Source of the DNA: Annulohypoxylon bovei var. microspora
Taxonomy: Eukaryota > Ascomycota > Sordariomycetes > Xylariales > Hypoxylaceae
Assembly (NCBI GenBank): GCA_022836615.1
Contig: MU405328.1
Span: 1 to 64,000, forward strand
Direction: 5' to 3'
Length of the DNA stretch: 64,000 nt
In this document: in pieces, positions 1 through 13,640 of the stretch
Position numbering within the stretch: position 1 is the first letter of the stretch
Layout of the letters: each line of letters opens with the position of its first letter
Notes under the pieces: generated by a model
Databases searched by the model: none
The model's input: only the letters and a program-made list of their open reading frames with translations
What the model was told of the DNA's origin: nothing
Position numbers and translations under genes: made by a program

Positions 1-20
1 AGGGTTGTACGGGGTTGTAC

Positions 21-94
21 GGGTGCTCCGTACTGGCGGCGGAGGGGCTTTGCGAGGCGCGCGCCAGCGCGCCGAGCAAAGGCACGCAGCCGCC
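21..94. repeat. GC-rich hairpin repeat, copy 1
   Basis: This is the first of two near-identical units of about 73 bp (the second at 185-264). It starts GGGTGCTCCGTACT. It folds on itself through GGCGGC at 35-40 with GCCGCC at 89-94, CTTTGC at 48-53 with GCAAAG at 76-81, and GGCGCGC at 56-62 with GCGCGCC at 67-73. The segments are in proper nested order, so the whole unit is one imperfect palindrome with small internal loops. In this copy the outermost pairing seen in copy 2 is lost on the right side. Confidence 0.85.
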
Positions 95-184
95 TAGGCC
101 CTAGGGCTGGAGGGCTGGAGGGCTGGGGTTGAAGGGCCTGGGGTTGAAGGGGTTGAAAGGCCGGGGATGAAGGGCCGGGGATGA

Positions 185-264
185 GGGTGCCCCGTACTAG
201 CGGCGGAGGGGCTTTGCGAGGCGCGCGCAGCGCGCCGAGCAAAGGCACACAGCCGCCAATACGG
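185..264. repeat. GC-rich hairpin repeat, copy 2
   Basis: This second copy of the 73-bp unit differs from copy 1 by a few substitutions and a 1-bp deletion. Here the dyad reaches further out: CCGTA at 192-196 pairs with TACGG at 260-264, outside the GCGGC/GCCGC, CTTTGC/GCAAAG and GCGCGC stems. The resulting 73-base hairpin could be a small foldback (MITE-like) element or a recurrent GC cluster. No protein or RNA family is recognised. Confidence 0.85.
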
Positions 265-465
265 AGGGCTTAGAGGGTTAAGGGCGGCGGGACGAGCGGT
301 GATATATAAAAATAAATAAAAGGTTACAAAACATAAGATTCGAACCTAAGGGGTTGTAAGGTGGTCCGTGCAGGTGTGGAAAAGTTGGAAAAGTTCGGGT
401 CTTGTGTTCCCGGCACGGGGACCTCATGTATCTTTCGATAAATTAAGCATAACGCATTCACCACT

Positions 466-3400
466 TTTACTTAAATTCGGCTTAATTTTTTATTAATTAC
501 ATGTTTAAAAATATTATATTTATATAAAATTATATAAAAAAAAACATAATTAATTTATTGTTACTTTTAAACCTTAAAAAACGGAATTTATTTTCCATTT
601 AATTAATAATATATATAATAAAACGAAATATCATTAAAATAATTATAAAATAAAAAAAAAATAAAAATAAAAATTATTATAACGTTCGTAAATATTTTTC
701 TTTTAATATTACCGCTTTTTATAATTCATTTATAAATTAAATAATTAAAAAAATTAAATTTAAATAAAATTATAATTAAAAACATAAGCTTTATTCGTAA
801 TATTATATTTTAATTTAATTTAACATTTAATAATTTAAAATTATAATATTTATTCCCGCTTTTTAACCGAAATAAAAACTTAAAAATCATTTTTTTAACT
901 TTATTTATTAAAACATTTAATAAACATTTAATTAATTTAACTTAATATATTTTCCGTTATAAGTTTAATTAAACGATTTCATAACTTTATAATATTAAAA
1001 AAACAAGCACATTACTTTCTTTAAAAATACACCATAAAAATTAAAAAACTTTACGATATTTATTTATAATATTTTATTATTTTTAAAAAATAATCATTTT
1101 TTTTTATTCATTATATTTAAAACGCGGGAAAAATTAAAAGTAATAAAAAAAAAATATTTTTAACCATTTAATTTTTTAATAATAATAAATATTACCAAAT
1201 AAATAATAAATTAATTTTTTCCGCACGTTAAAAAACTTATTTTAAACTTTTTATAAATTTTTAAAAAATTAATTTTTAATGTTAAAATAATATATAACTT
1301 TTTATTAACATTCATGGTAATTATATATTTTATTAAATTTAAAAATAATTAATTATTTTTATTATTATAATCTTTTAAAATTATATAAAAATATATATAA
1401 ATTATATAAATATTTAAATTTTATTAAACCTTTAAAATAAAATTATTTCATTCGATTAAAGTTAAAATTTAAATTTCATTAAAATTAAAAAACAAATATT
1501 TATAAATTAAATTTCGTAAATTAACTTTATAATGTTATAATAATAAACTTTTTTATTTTAATTTAAAATAATTTTAAAAACTTTATTTATAATATTTCGT
1601 TATTTTTTTTTTTTATTAAAAATCTTTTTTTACCGTTTACATTAAAATATATATAATCCATATAATCTATATAATTTTCATTAATAATATTATAACTTTT
1701 TTTATTATATAAAAATAATCCCCGTTTTTTATCGTTACGTATATTTAATATAATTTTATTTATATATTCGCGTTTATATATTTTTTCCTTTATTCACCAT
1801 CCGCGTTTTTAAATAAATATTCGAATTTTTTATAATAAAAATGAATTTTATAACATAATATTAAAAAGATTTAATATAAACGTAATTAAGGTAAAACTTA
1901 TATTTATAAAACGTTAATTTTTAATTAAAATTATTAATGTTTATTATTTTTTTTATTTAAAAAATCCCTTTTAAACATTTAAATTCGTTATAACTTATTA
2001 AATATATTATAATATAAATGTTTTCCCTTAAACTTATTATTACATTTATATTAATTTAATTATTTTATTTTTAATAATTTTTAAATTTTTAATATTTTCT
2101 TTACGTTATTTTAATATTTAACTTTTTAAGGTATATTTTTATTATAAATTAATAAAAATTACATATTTTTATTTTTTTTAATTTTAACTTTTATTTATTT
2201 TATCCATTATATTATTATTTTTATAATTTTAAAACATTAAAAAGAAATTTTATTTTAATAAATTTTAAAATCTTTTATAACGTAAATTTACTTTTATATC
2301 CATTATATCGTTTAAATCTTTAAACGTTAAAAAAATAATTTTATTTTACTTTTTTAAAATATCGTTTAATTCCATATCCCCTTAATCATTTTAATCATTA
2401 TACCAGCTTTAAAATACATGGAATATAAATCTTTAAACGAAAAAAGAAATAATATTAATGTTTTTTTATATTTTATAAATAACGTTATTAAATATAATAA
2501 AATAATAATCTTTATCGTAAATATTCGAATACACACGGCCGCGTCGCTTTGTAATTAATTCCTTAATATATAAGGTTATTTTTATTAAAAATCTTTAAAA
2601 TTCAACCGATTTTATTTCTTGAAAAACTTTTACTAATTTATTAATTATTCGTTTTTTATTAAAACCATAATTAAAATCCCATAAAAATTAAACTTTATAT
2701 AATACTTTAAAAGCCATTTCTTAATTTAAATTAATATAATATAAACGAAGAATTTCGTCCGAAAAAAAACTTAAATTCCTCGCCTTAATAATTAATTTAT
2801 GTTAAAATATAACGTTATATAAAAATACTTTATAATTATTTTCGTTATTATTATTTTTTAATAAAAGCTGCTTAAAAAATTAACAAACGTTTTACATAAT
2901 ATATAAATAAAATAACTTTAAGTTTAATAAAAACATCGCCTTATAATTAATAAATTATCTTTTATTAACATAAAACAAATTAAAGGCCATAATTTACATA
3001 ATAATTAAAAATTAATTTTTATTATTAATTAATTTTTTTATAATTAAAATACATTGTTATAAATATTTAAAGTTTTATTATAAAGTATAAATAAACGGAA
3101 TTAAATATATAATTTACTTAATATTTTAAAAAAAAATTTTCCGTTTTTTAATATTTATTATTTACTTAAAAATAATTTCCTTTTAAATTTCATATTCGAT
3201 ATAACATTCGTTGAAATAAAAGATCTTTAAAACTTAAAACTTAAACTTTATTATTATATTTTTATTTATAAATATAAAGATTTATTTAAACCTTATAATA
3301 AAAACCCACGTTTAATAAATAAACTTAAAATAATAAATAACTTTTTAAAAAATTAAAAAATTAATAATTAAATTTTTTAATAACAAAAATAATTAATTAA

Positions 3401-6400
3401 GAACCTTACCTTAATATAAAATAATATCTTATATTAAAAAGTAAGAAAAAACTTAAATTAAAAGTTTAAAATCCTTAATATTTTTTTAAAAATTAATATT
3501 AATATAATATAATTAAAAATTTTCTTTAATATTTTTAATTTATTTTTATTAAATCTCGCCCACCATTAATTTACATTTATAAAATATTTTAAATAATAAA
3601 ATATATTTATTATTATTTCGTTATTTAAATATTTTATTTTATTAATAAATTCCTTTTTTAATAATTAACATATATTTAAAATAAAACTTAAAAAATTAAT
3701 ACATTATATAATTTTAAAATAAATAACTTTTTATTAACTAATAAATAACTTAACCCCTCATTACGTAATAAAAAGATTATACTTTTTAAATGTAAAAACG
3801 TAATAATATTTATTTAAATAATAAATTTATTAATTAATAAATAAATAAAGTTCCGGAAGTTCATTACTTCGTAAATCATCCAAGCTTAAAAATAATTATT
3901 AAAATAATATTTATAATATATTTATAAAAATATTCTTAAAAATAAAGTAATTTAAGTTACGGCAATTATATTTTACTTTTTTAAAAACCTTTTAAAAATA
4001 ATTTATTTTTTTATTATTAAATTCCTCGTTTAAATTAAAAAATAATTAATGTAATGCGATTTTAATATAATTATAAAATTTAACTTTTAATTCCATATTA
4101 AATAATTGGGATCGTGCTTTAATATTAAGGAATATAATTTCGAATAAAAATTAAAATAATTATTTTATCGGTTAATAATATTAAATAATTTTAAAAATAA
4201 TTAAAACTTTTTAAATTTAATAAAATTTAATAAAAATCATTTTAATTAAACCAGTAAAAAATCTTATTATATAACTTATATTAATTAATTAATTTAAGTT
4301 ATAAATAATTTTATTTTATAATAATTTTAATTAAAAAAATATAAATTAAAAATAATTATTAATTTACTTTTTATATATATAACATTTATTTTAAATTTCC
4401 TTTATATATATAAAACTAATTATTAATCCTTTATAATATAAATAAAAATAATTTTAAATATCTTTTTTTAATTAATATATTATTTTCATTAATAACATTT
4501 TATTAAAAAAAAAATAATAATGTTTATAAATAAAACATAATACTTTATAAAATATAATCTTAATAAACATTATAACCGTATAATAATAATTAAATCATTA
4601 AAAATAAACCACCTTTAATTCAAAAAAAATTTCCAATTAAATAAATCTTTAAAAAAAAAAACAACTTATTTTTATTATTAATGGTTCGCTTTAAAATCAT
4701 TATAAAAATAAATATCGTTTAAAATATAATTTATCGATTAATATTATTATATTTCGTAATAATTTATATTAATAAACAATGATTCACATAATTTCCAAAC
4801 GTAATATAAAAGAATAAATTAAAAACATCCGTTAATTTTACTATAAAAACATTATTAAAAATATTAAAATATATATATACTTAAATTCGGGTTATTTTTT
4901 TATTTTTAAATTCATGTTAACCTTTTTTTTACATTTTTATTAAACACCGTTTTACTTAAATAAACCATAACTTAACTCCATTTTATATTAAATATATATT
5001 TACTTACATAATTAAAATATAAAAATTTATTATTCTTAAAGTTTTTATAAAGATTAAATTTTTTATTATTTATAATTTTATTTATAAATAATTATTTTAT
5101 ATTAACATTTTTATTAATTATGTTAGTAATATTAAAATATATAACGTTAAGTATTATATTAAATTAAATAATTTTATAAAACTTTTAAATTCGTTTAATA
5201 AAATAATAATAAAATTTATAAATAAATAAAAAAATGCGATGGCAATAATAATTAAATTAACATAATTTAAAAATTAATTATAAAAAGTTATTAATTTATT
5301 TACCATAATAATAATTAACCTTAAAGTTAAATAATTATTAAACCATAAGTTTATAAAAAAAATAAATAAATAAAAACTAATTTAATTAATACCTTTTATA
5401 TTAATATTTACACATTATAATAAAAAATAAAATTATTATATTTACTTTAAAAAATATTTTAAATACTTTATATTATCCGATATACATTTACATTATTATA
5501 AATATAAAATCCTTTTCTTTATTAATAACTTTCATAACTTGAATCTTTTCGGTATTTTATAATAATTAAAACATAACGTGATAATCCTTATTTTTAACAC
5601 ATTTAATATAATAATAACATTTATTAAAAATCTTATATATATACACTTTTATGTTAAATTATTTATAAACGTAAATTATCTTTTAAAATCCATACGTTAA
5701 ACCGTAAAAAAAAGCAATATTTAAATTTAAAACCATATAATTACATTAAAATAAAATTAAATCATATTAATATAAACGTTATTATGTTATAATTTATAAT
5801 AAAAAGTTAAATAAAATATAAAAAGAAATTTCTTCGTTTACTTTTAATTTAACCACCGTTATTTTCTTTTTATATATTTCTTTTTCTTTAATTCGTTAAG
5901 AAATTATATTAAATTATATAAATAAAATAAAACCAAAGCAAAAACCATTTAAAAAGAATTATATAATAAATAATATCGATATTAATCCGGTAATTATAAA
6001 TGAAAACTTTATTCATAAAAATATAAAAAAATATATAAAGAAAAAATACCTTTATTAACTTAAAAATTAAAATAATTTATTAATTAAAATTTCGCATTTA
6101 TTTTTTCATTATTTCATTAATTGAAATTAATAATGTAAAATAAGATCCAAAGATAATTAAAAACTTCGTTAATTTTAAAAAATTCATATATCGCATAAAA
6201 TTAAAAATAAAAAAAAATAAAAAGTTACGTAATAAAAATCTTTTCCTTTAAAATGGATTAAAATTATATTAAAAGCAATTCATAATTAAATATTACGTAT
6301 ACCAAGGCTTAATATTAAATGAATTTATTACATAAATTAAACGAATCCATTCTTTACGAATATTATAAATAAAATAATTATTAATCTTAAGTAATTAATT

Positions 6401-8511
6401 AAACCATAAAGTAAATTTAATAAAAAACTTAATTTAATACCAGATTTTAAGCCAAAGAAATATATTATTAAAATACTTTTCGTTTAAAAAGGTTATTTCC
6501 TTTAAACATTAAATTAAATGATATTTTATTACCCGTGTTTTCGTATTAATTTATAAATAATTATATTTATAAAAATTTATATTAATAACTACATTTTTAA
6601 TTACCTCAAGTTTAAATTTAAATTTAATATAAGTATTAAATTACATTTTAAGGTATATTATATAACAATAATAATTAAATAAAAATTAATATTTTACATA
6701 AAATATAAAATTTATTATTTTTTAAAATAAATATAAATTAAAAGAATTTTCTTTATAATTAATTAAGTTTTTAAAAAGAAAACACTTTAAATTTAATAAA
6801 TTATATATAAAGCTTTTTTTATTATATATACATTAATAAAGGTTTAAATTACAATTAAATATTCATAAAAAAGGTTTTAAAAATTCTTAATTATTTTTTA
6901 TAAATTTTATAATATTCTTTTTTATTATCTTTTACGTTAAAAAAACCTTAAAAGATTATTATGGAAAAGAAAGTTTATTTAAACTTTTAAATTTAAAACT
7001 TAACGAAGGTATTAAAATGATACATATATATTAAAATTAAAACATTTTAAATTAACTTATTTTTATTAATTTTAATAAAAGTATTTTAAAAACGCGAAAA
7101 ATAAACAAAAGGTTACACATGTTAAAAATTAAAAGCAAATACTTATAATTTTCCACTTTTTATAATTTTTAAATAAAAGGTTTCATAAATATTAATATAT
7201 TTTAATTATTTTATTATATTTATTTAAACTTACCGTTTTAAATTTAAAACCATTTTACTTCGATATTTAAAAAAATAAATTTATTGGATACAAAAATAAT
7301 TAAATGTATTAATAATATTACGCCGTTAAAAATGTAAGAATCGATAATTAAACCGTATATTAAAATTAAAAAAACCGTTTAATAAATATCGAAAAGCTTT
7401 TCCGTTATTTTAAAATAAAATAAAAGTTAATGTTATAATAATTATTATTATTAATAAAATAAAAAAAAATAATATAAATAAAAAAATATAAGTTTTATTA
7501 TTTATCGTTATTTAATTAAGTGAAGCGAAAAGTAAAATGCTTAAATATTAAAGCGGAAAATCCATTATTTAAGGAAAATGAAAACTTTTTTTACCTTAAT
7601 TATAAATTTAAAAAAGATATAAAACGTTTTATAAAATTAAAATTAAAAAAATATTAAAAAGAAAATTTAATAAACATTATCGTTAAGTTTAAAACATATA
7701 TTTATAAAGGAATTAATTATTTTTTTTTAAAATTATAATTAATTTTTTTAATTTATAATTAATTAATTAACTTTTTATTTATTTTTATAAAATTATATAA
7801 TAAAAAAAGGTGAAAAACTTTATAAACCTTAATTATTTTTTATAATAATATTACAAAAGTTTATTATTTAAGTTTAAATATATACCTTTATAAATATAAT
7901 TTAAAGTTAATATATATTATTCGATATATTATATATAATTATTAATGTGGTAAAAGTTAATTATATATTTATAATTACATGAAAAAGTTATAACTTTTTA
8001 TTAATTTTTATTTCTTTTATAATTAATAAATATATAAATTAAAAACTTAAAAATTATATTATTAATATTATTTACGGTAAAACCACTTTTTTATAAAAGT
8101 AATTTATAAGAAAATAAATACCACTTTTTTATTAAAATATTACTTGTATTACTTATAAAATATATCTTTTTTAACGGTAAAACATTTATATTAATTTTAT
8201 ATTAAAAATAAATAAAAGTTTAAAATAAAGAAATATAAATTATAATAAAATAAAAAATAATGTTTAAATAAATAATACACCGAAAAATTCGATGATAAGG
8301 ATTTTTTTATTTATTATATACATGATTTATATCGCATTTTAAAAGAATTATTAATGGTAATTTTTTAAAAGTTAAAAAAAAAAGTTAATAATATTAAAAA
8401 TATAATTTATTAAAAACTTAAAATAAAAATTATATAAAATAATAATATTTTTATTTTTAATTCCTAGTTATTTTAAGCCACATAAATATCCATATTAAAA
8501 ATTTAATTTAT
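466..8511. other. RIP-mutated AT-rich stretch, no recognisable gene
   Basis: About 8 kb of A/T sequence with scattered CpG, very few CpA/TpG and stop codons (mainly TAA) in all six frames. I found no uninterrupted frame, LTR pair or recognisable protein motif. By context it is probably decayed transposon sequence, but I cannot assign a family. Confidence 0.75.
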
Positions 8512-8765
8512 TTATATTAATAATAAAAGGGTTTTATTAATTAAAAAACGTTTTATAACTTTATGTAACTTTATGTAACTTTATATAACTTTATGTAGCT
8601 TTGTGTAGCTTTATGTGGTTTATGTTATATAAAATTACGTTTATTTAAAATTAAAAGCTGGTAATTTATATATTTATATAACATAAAATATCGTAATATA
8701 TTATAAGGTATTACACGTAATACATTATAATTTATTACTTTTAATTTAATAAAATTTAATTATAA
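8512..8765 (+). repeat. Dispersed repeat family 'A', direct copy
   Basis: It begins near ATTAATAATAAAAGGG, continues through a decamer array (TAACTTTATG variants at about 8,556-8,618) and ends in a block with TCGTAATATATTATAAGG. The same order of blocks is found at 26,312-26,530 (direct) and, reverse-complemented, at 13,441-13,640. The copies differ mainly by transitions and array length. It could be a solo LTR or a short non-autonomous element. No coding sequence is visible. Confidence 0.6.
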
Positions 8766-11700
8766 GAAAATAAAATTTATTAATTAAAATAAAATTAAAC
8801 ATTAAAATGTTAAGTTTTTTATTTAAAAACTTTCGGTTTTATAAACATCACGTGATTAATATTATATTTAATTTTAACTTTCGTTATATAATAAAAAGGT
8901 AAATATATAAATATATATTATAAAATATTAAAAAGGTTAAAAATTTACGTGATAATAATATTATAAACCGAAAATTTAATTTTTTATATAACGATATAAT
9001 TATTACTTTTATTATTTAATTTACTTCGTGTTATTTAATTTATATAACACTTAATTAATATATATGTTTATTTTCGGCCTTTTAATTAAAAATTAATAAA
9101 TATAATTTAATTAATTTATATTAATAAAAAGCCATAAGTTAAAATCTTTTAAAATTATACGTAAAAAAAAAAATAACCTTTTATTTTTTATTAAAAACCA
9201 TAATAATATTAAAATAAAATAATGTAAAGCGTGGGAAATGGTGTAAGAAATGTTAAGAAATGTTTAATTAATATATTAATAAGTTTTATTAATTTATAAT
9301 AAAAAGTAATAATATTAAAATAAATTATAAACGAAAAGTTAAATATTAATTTATAACCATTATAAATGAAATTGTAATTAACTCGCGAAGAAGGGTATAT
9401 ATAACAAGTGTTTTTTAAAAAATAATATTTTTTTTTTAAAAATTTAAATAATCATTTTATTAAAACATATAAAAATTTATATAAAAAAATTAAAGTCACT
9501 TTTAAGGCAATATAAGCCACATTAAAATCATTTTCAAGTTAAGGTATTTTTATAAATATTTATTTTTAATTTATTACATTTTTTAATTAATAATAAAAAA
9601 CTATAAACCTTAAACCTTTAAATTTTATTTTACACATTAATAAGCTTCAAATTTAAAACGATTATTTAATTTAATAACTTAATTTTATAAAATTATAATT
9701 AAAAAGGGAAATTAAATTACAATTTAATATAAAAGAAAAGCAAAAATTAATTAATAAGAAATTTAAAAACATATAAAAAAAATTTAAAACCGTTATTTAT
9801 TAAAAAAGTTATTTTTAAATCATCGTTTTAAAGTATTTTCAAGGACTTTTAAAAATGATATTTATTATAAATAATTTATAAGAAAATCCCGGGATTACAA
9901 AAAGTGGATACTTATAAATAAACATATATTATTTTCGGTTTTCGTTTTTTATATTAAAATCATTATCCTTTTAATAATAATGTTTTTTAAGTATTTATTA
10001 TTTTTGTAAATTTATAATTTTTCTTTACTTTTATTTAATTTATTTTTTATTCACGTTAATATGAAAACAATTATATTAACCGTTTTATTATTAAAAAATA
10101 ATATTATTTTTTTAATTATTAACATTATTTATAAAAAAACGCGTATAAACGGAATTATTAAAATTCAATTAAATTTACCATAATTATTACCATAAAAAGC
10201 TTTCAAATTATTTAAAATTAACTTATTACCCCATATTATTTAATTTATTAATATTATTTAACTCATTAATATCATTTAACCTTTTAATATAACTTCATTT
10301 ATAAATAATATTAATATTTTAAATATTTTAATTAAAATAAATAATATTATTTTTAATATTATTATATAAGTTTTTAAAAACTTAAGTTAAATAACAAGTA
10401 TAATTATAAATAATATTTTAAAAGAAATTATTATTAAAATAAATTAAATTTATTATATAATTAAAAATAATAAAATTAATTATTAAGAAATTTCCCTTAA
10501 CATTTTTATTTAATTTTTAAACTTTATCCGTTTTCACTTAAATTTTAATAATATTATTTCACTTATTTTCACCGCTTTTAAAATTAACGTTCGTTTTTAT
10601 TTAATTACGGTTTTAATAAAAGCTTTTTTTTTTACCGCACTTTTCGTCATTTTTTATACCATTAACTTAAATACATTAAACATATTTTCTTACATTTTTA
10701 ACCTTAAACTTATAATGGAAATAAACATCGCTTTATTAATTATTATTCTTTTATTATTAATAATAATAATAACCTTTTTAATACCTTTATTATTTTAAAA
10801 TATTAATTTTTTATAAGTAAAAAACAAAAAGCTTATATAATGTATTAATATAATACTTAAGTTAATAATAATTATTTTCGTAATTTAACATTACTTATTA
10901 TTATAAATAAACATAATTTTTATTTTTATATAAATAAATTTATTTTTAACTTTCTTTAATAATTCATATATACGATAAATTTTTAATTAATTAATTTTAA
11001 TTTAATATATTATGATTATTTTCTTTAATTATATTAATTCATAACCACCGGTTTTATTTTATATAACATTTAAAATAATTACATTATAAATTAAAACCAC
11101 ACTTTAATTTTTAATTATAATTTCCTTTAATTTAATAACTAAATTATTATGTTAATAAAAGATATTAATAATTTAATTAAAGATTTTTTTTATCGATTAA
11201 AAGATATAAAAAATATTAAATATGTAACGAAAATACATGAATTAAAAAATAAAAGTTTAATTTTACACCAGGAAATTTAAATTACATTTAAATAATTTTT
11301 AATTATATTATTTTTATTTAAATAAATAACTTAAATCCTTTAATTTTTATTTTTTATTATTTATGTTTTTAATAAAAAAAAAAAAGCAAAAGTAAATTAA
11401 GCTTTTTATTAAAGAATATTAAAATAATATAATAATATAATATTTAAAATAAAATTAATCACTTAAATTTAAACTTTTCATTTAATAAAATAAATCCACC
11501 AGGACCTTTATAAACACCTTAAAAAAATTTTAATTTACAAACCATTTTAAATAACTTTAATAAAATATCGTTCATTTCGTTATAATATTTTTTAATTTTT
11601 TTTAATTACGACATAAATTCGTTAATTACGGTATTTACTCGTTAATATTCCGCTTTTAAAACATGGATGCAAATATTTAAAAAATGAATTTACGACGTTA

Positions 11701-13440
11701 AAAGTTAAATGGAAATATAAATAAAAGCATTAAATTGTGGGTATAAAAGTATGGTTGTAAAAAACGTATTCCATTATATATTAAAATTAATAAATTATTT
11801 TATTTGCGTCGTTTAAAATAAAGTTAAATTAAAATTAAATGTGTTAAAAGGGGTAAAAGAATCGGGAAATATTAAGTTTACATTTTAAGGATAATAATAA
11901 TTTAATTTTTAATAAAATTAAGGTAAAAATAAATTATTAAATATAATAATGGTGTTTAAATTAAGCGTTTTAAAAACTTTTAACCGGGGAACGATTATAA
12001 GTAATATATTAAAATTTAATATAATAAATAATAAATATATATTAAAACGATACTTTAAATAAAACTTAATAAATGTATATTAAAATAATATTATAAAAAA
12101 AAATAAAAGTTTTAAATTTTGCTTATATTTAAACCATTTGTATTTAATTAAAAAGAATTACTTTCGTTCGATATAATAATAAATATTAAAATGTTCATTT
12201 TTAATATTAAAAACTTTTTTTTAAATATAAAAATAACATTATTATTTTTATTATTTATATAAATATCCCCGTTATTTTTAAATTAAAATTAATAAAATTA
12301 AAGTTAACATTAAATACTTGTAACGATATATTAAATCCGAATTACATTTATATATATTAAAACATTAAAAATGTTAAAAATAATAAATTATAATTCGTTA
12401 AAATTAACCACATTTATTTTTAATAAAAAAGGTGATTTAAATATATATTATTTAAGATTTTTTTATAATATAAATATAAATATTAAGGTTTTTAATATAA
12501 TTAAATAAAAATGTAATTATCATAAATAAAAAAGTTAAAACCATGGTTAAAACATAAAATTTAAATAATTAATTTAAAATCATATAAAAAAAACGAGGTA
12601 AATCATTATATAAAAAAATCATTAAATATATTAATTTTTTTAATTTTGATATTACTTTTATTACATAAAAAAAGATAAATAAAAAATACGAAATATTTTA
12701 ACCCATGCGAAATATTAACTTTCCCCCCGTTATAAAAAATATTATAAGTTTTTCATTATAAATGTAAAGTGAAAAATATTAAGAATTAACATAAGAACCG
12801 ATAATTTTACATATAAGTTAAAAAGGGAAAATTAATATAAATTTTTTTAAGTTTTATTAACGAAAGTTAAAACGCATGGAAAGATTAATTAAACATTTTA
12901 AAGTATTAAAATTATTAAAGTTTAATTAAACTTTTAAAAATAAATATATTATTAATTTTAAAATATAATAACGTTTAATTACCATTATTTTTAAAGTATA
13001 TTAACGGAGCGATTAATTAATATTTTAACCGTAAAGTTAATATATAAAAACCTTTTAAAGGAAACCATTTCGTAGTTTTTTTTTTTAAATTTTTTTCTTT
13101 AAATATTTTCGTTAATAAAATACATAGTCCGCCGTCACATAAGCTTTATCCTAATTTAAAACCTGTTCGCCGTAACATAAAAAAAATGTTTTTATTTAAA
13201 GGAATATTAATTATATTATATATATATCGTAAGGTCCCCGCATTATATATAAATTAAACATTAAATAATTTTTTTTTTATATATAAATTTTTATATAAAC
13301 ATATATATTTTTAATATTCATTTCGTTTAACTTTTAATTAAACTTAAAAAAATCCACCCATTTTTATAACCATTTACCCCTTTTTTAATTTCCTTTTTAT
13401 TTCCATTAATTAAAACTTAAATTTTTTAAAATTACATATA
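8766..13440. other. RIP-mutated AT-rich stretch
   Basis: AT-rich sequence with no recognisable intact feature. Around 11,650-12,010 two plus-strand frames show longer than usual stop-free runs if TAA is read as mutated Gln, so decayed coding sequence is possible, but the two frames compete and neither gives a family signature. Confidence 0.6.
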
Positions 13441-13640
13441 AAAATAATAAATCACGTTGTTTTATAATGTAATACCTTATAATATATCACGATATTTTAT
13501 TATTATTATTATTATAAATGTATAAAATTTATATTTTTTTTTAAAAATAAATATAATTTATATAACATAAATTACATAAACCACTTGCGCAAGTTACACA
13601 GCTCGCATAAATTAATAATAAATTTTATTATTATTAATAA
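13441..13640 (-). repeat. Dispersed repeat family 'A', inverted copy
   Basis: The reverse complement of this segment reads through the same blocks as 8,512-8,765: a GAGCTGTGTAACTT-like part, GTGGTTTATG, then ATATCGTGATATATTATAAGG followed by GTATTAC. It is in opposite orientation to the other two copies, so the three are independent insertions and not one LTR pair. Confidence 0.55.

Larger units (their letters stand above)
1..465. other. GC-rich edge of the AT-rich block
   Basis: This stretch has ordinary to high GC content and ends abruptly at about 465, after which the sequence is almost pure A/T. It contains G-rich tandem motifs (variants of GGGCTGGA and GGGGTTGAAGG at about 110-185) and two copies of a GC-rich hairpin. 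The last part, about 300-465, is of intermediate composition and includes GTTGGAAAAGTT-like text but no reading frame that I recognise. CpA and TpG are present normally, so this piece has not been through RIP, or is too short or unique to be a target. I see no gene in it. Confidence 0.8.

Noticed and set aside
325..360. GGTTCGAATC-like T-loop text on the minus strand, suggesting a tRNA
   Set aside because: The flanking bases do not form a T-stem and no acceptor, D or anticodon arm can be found nearby.
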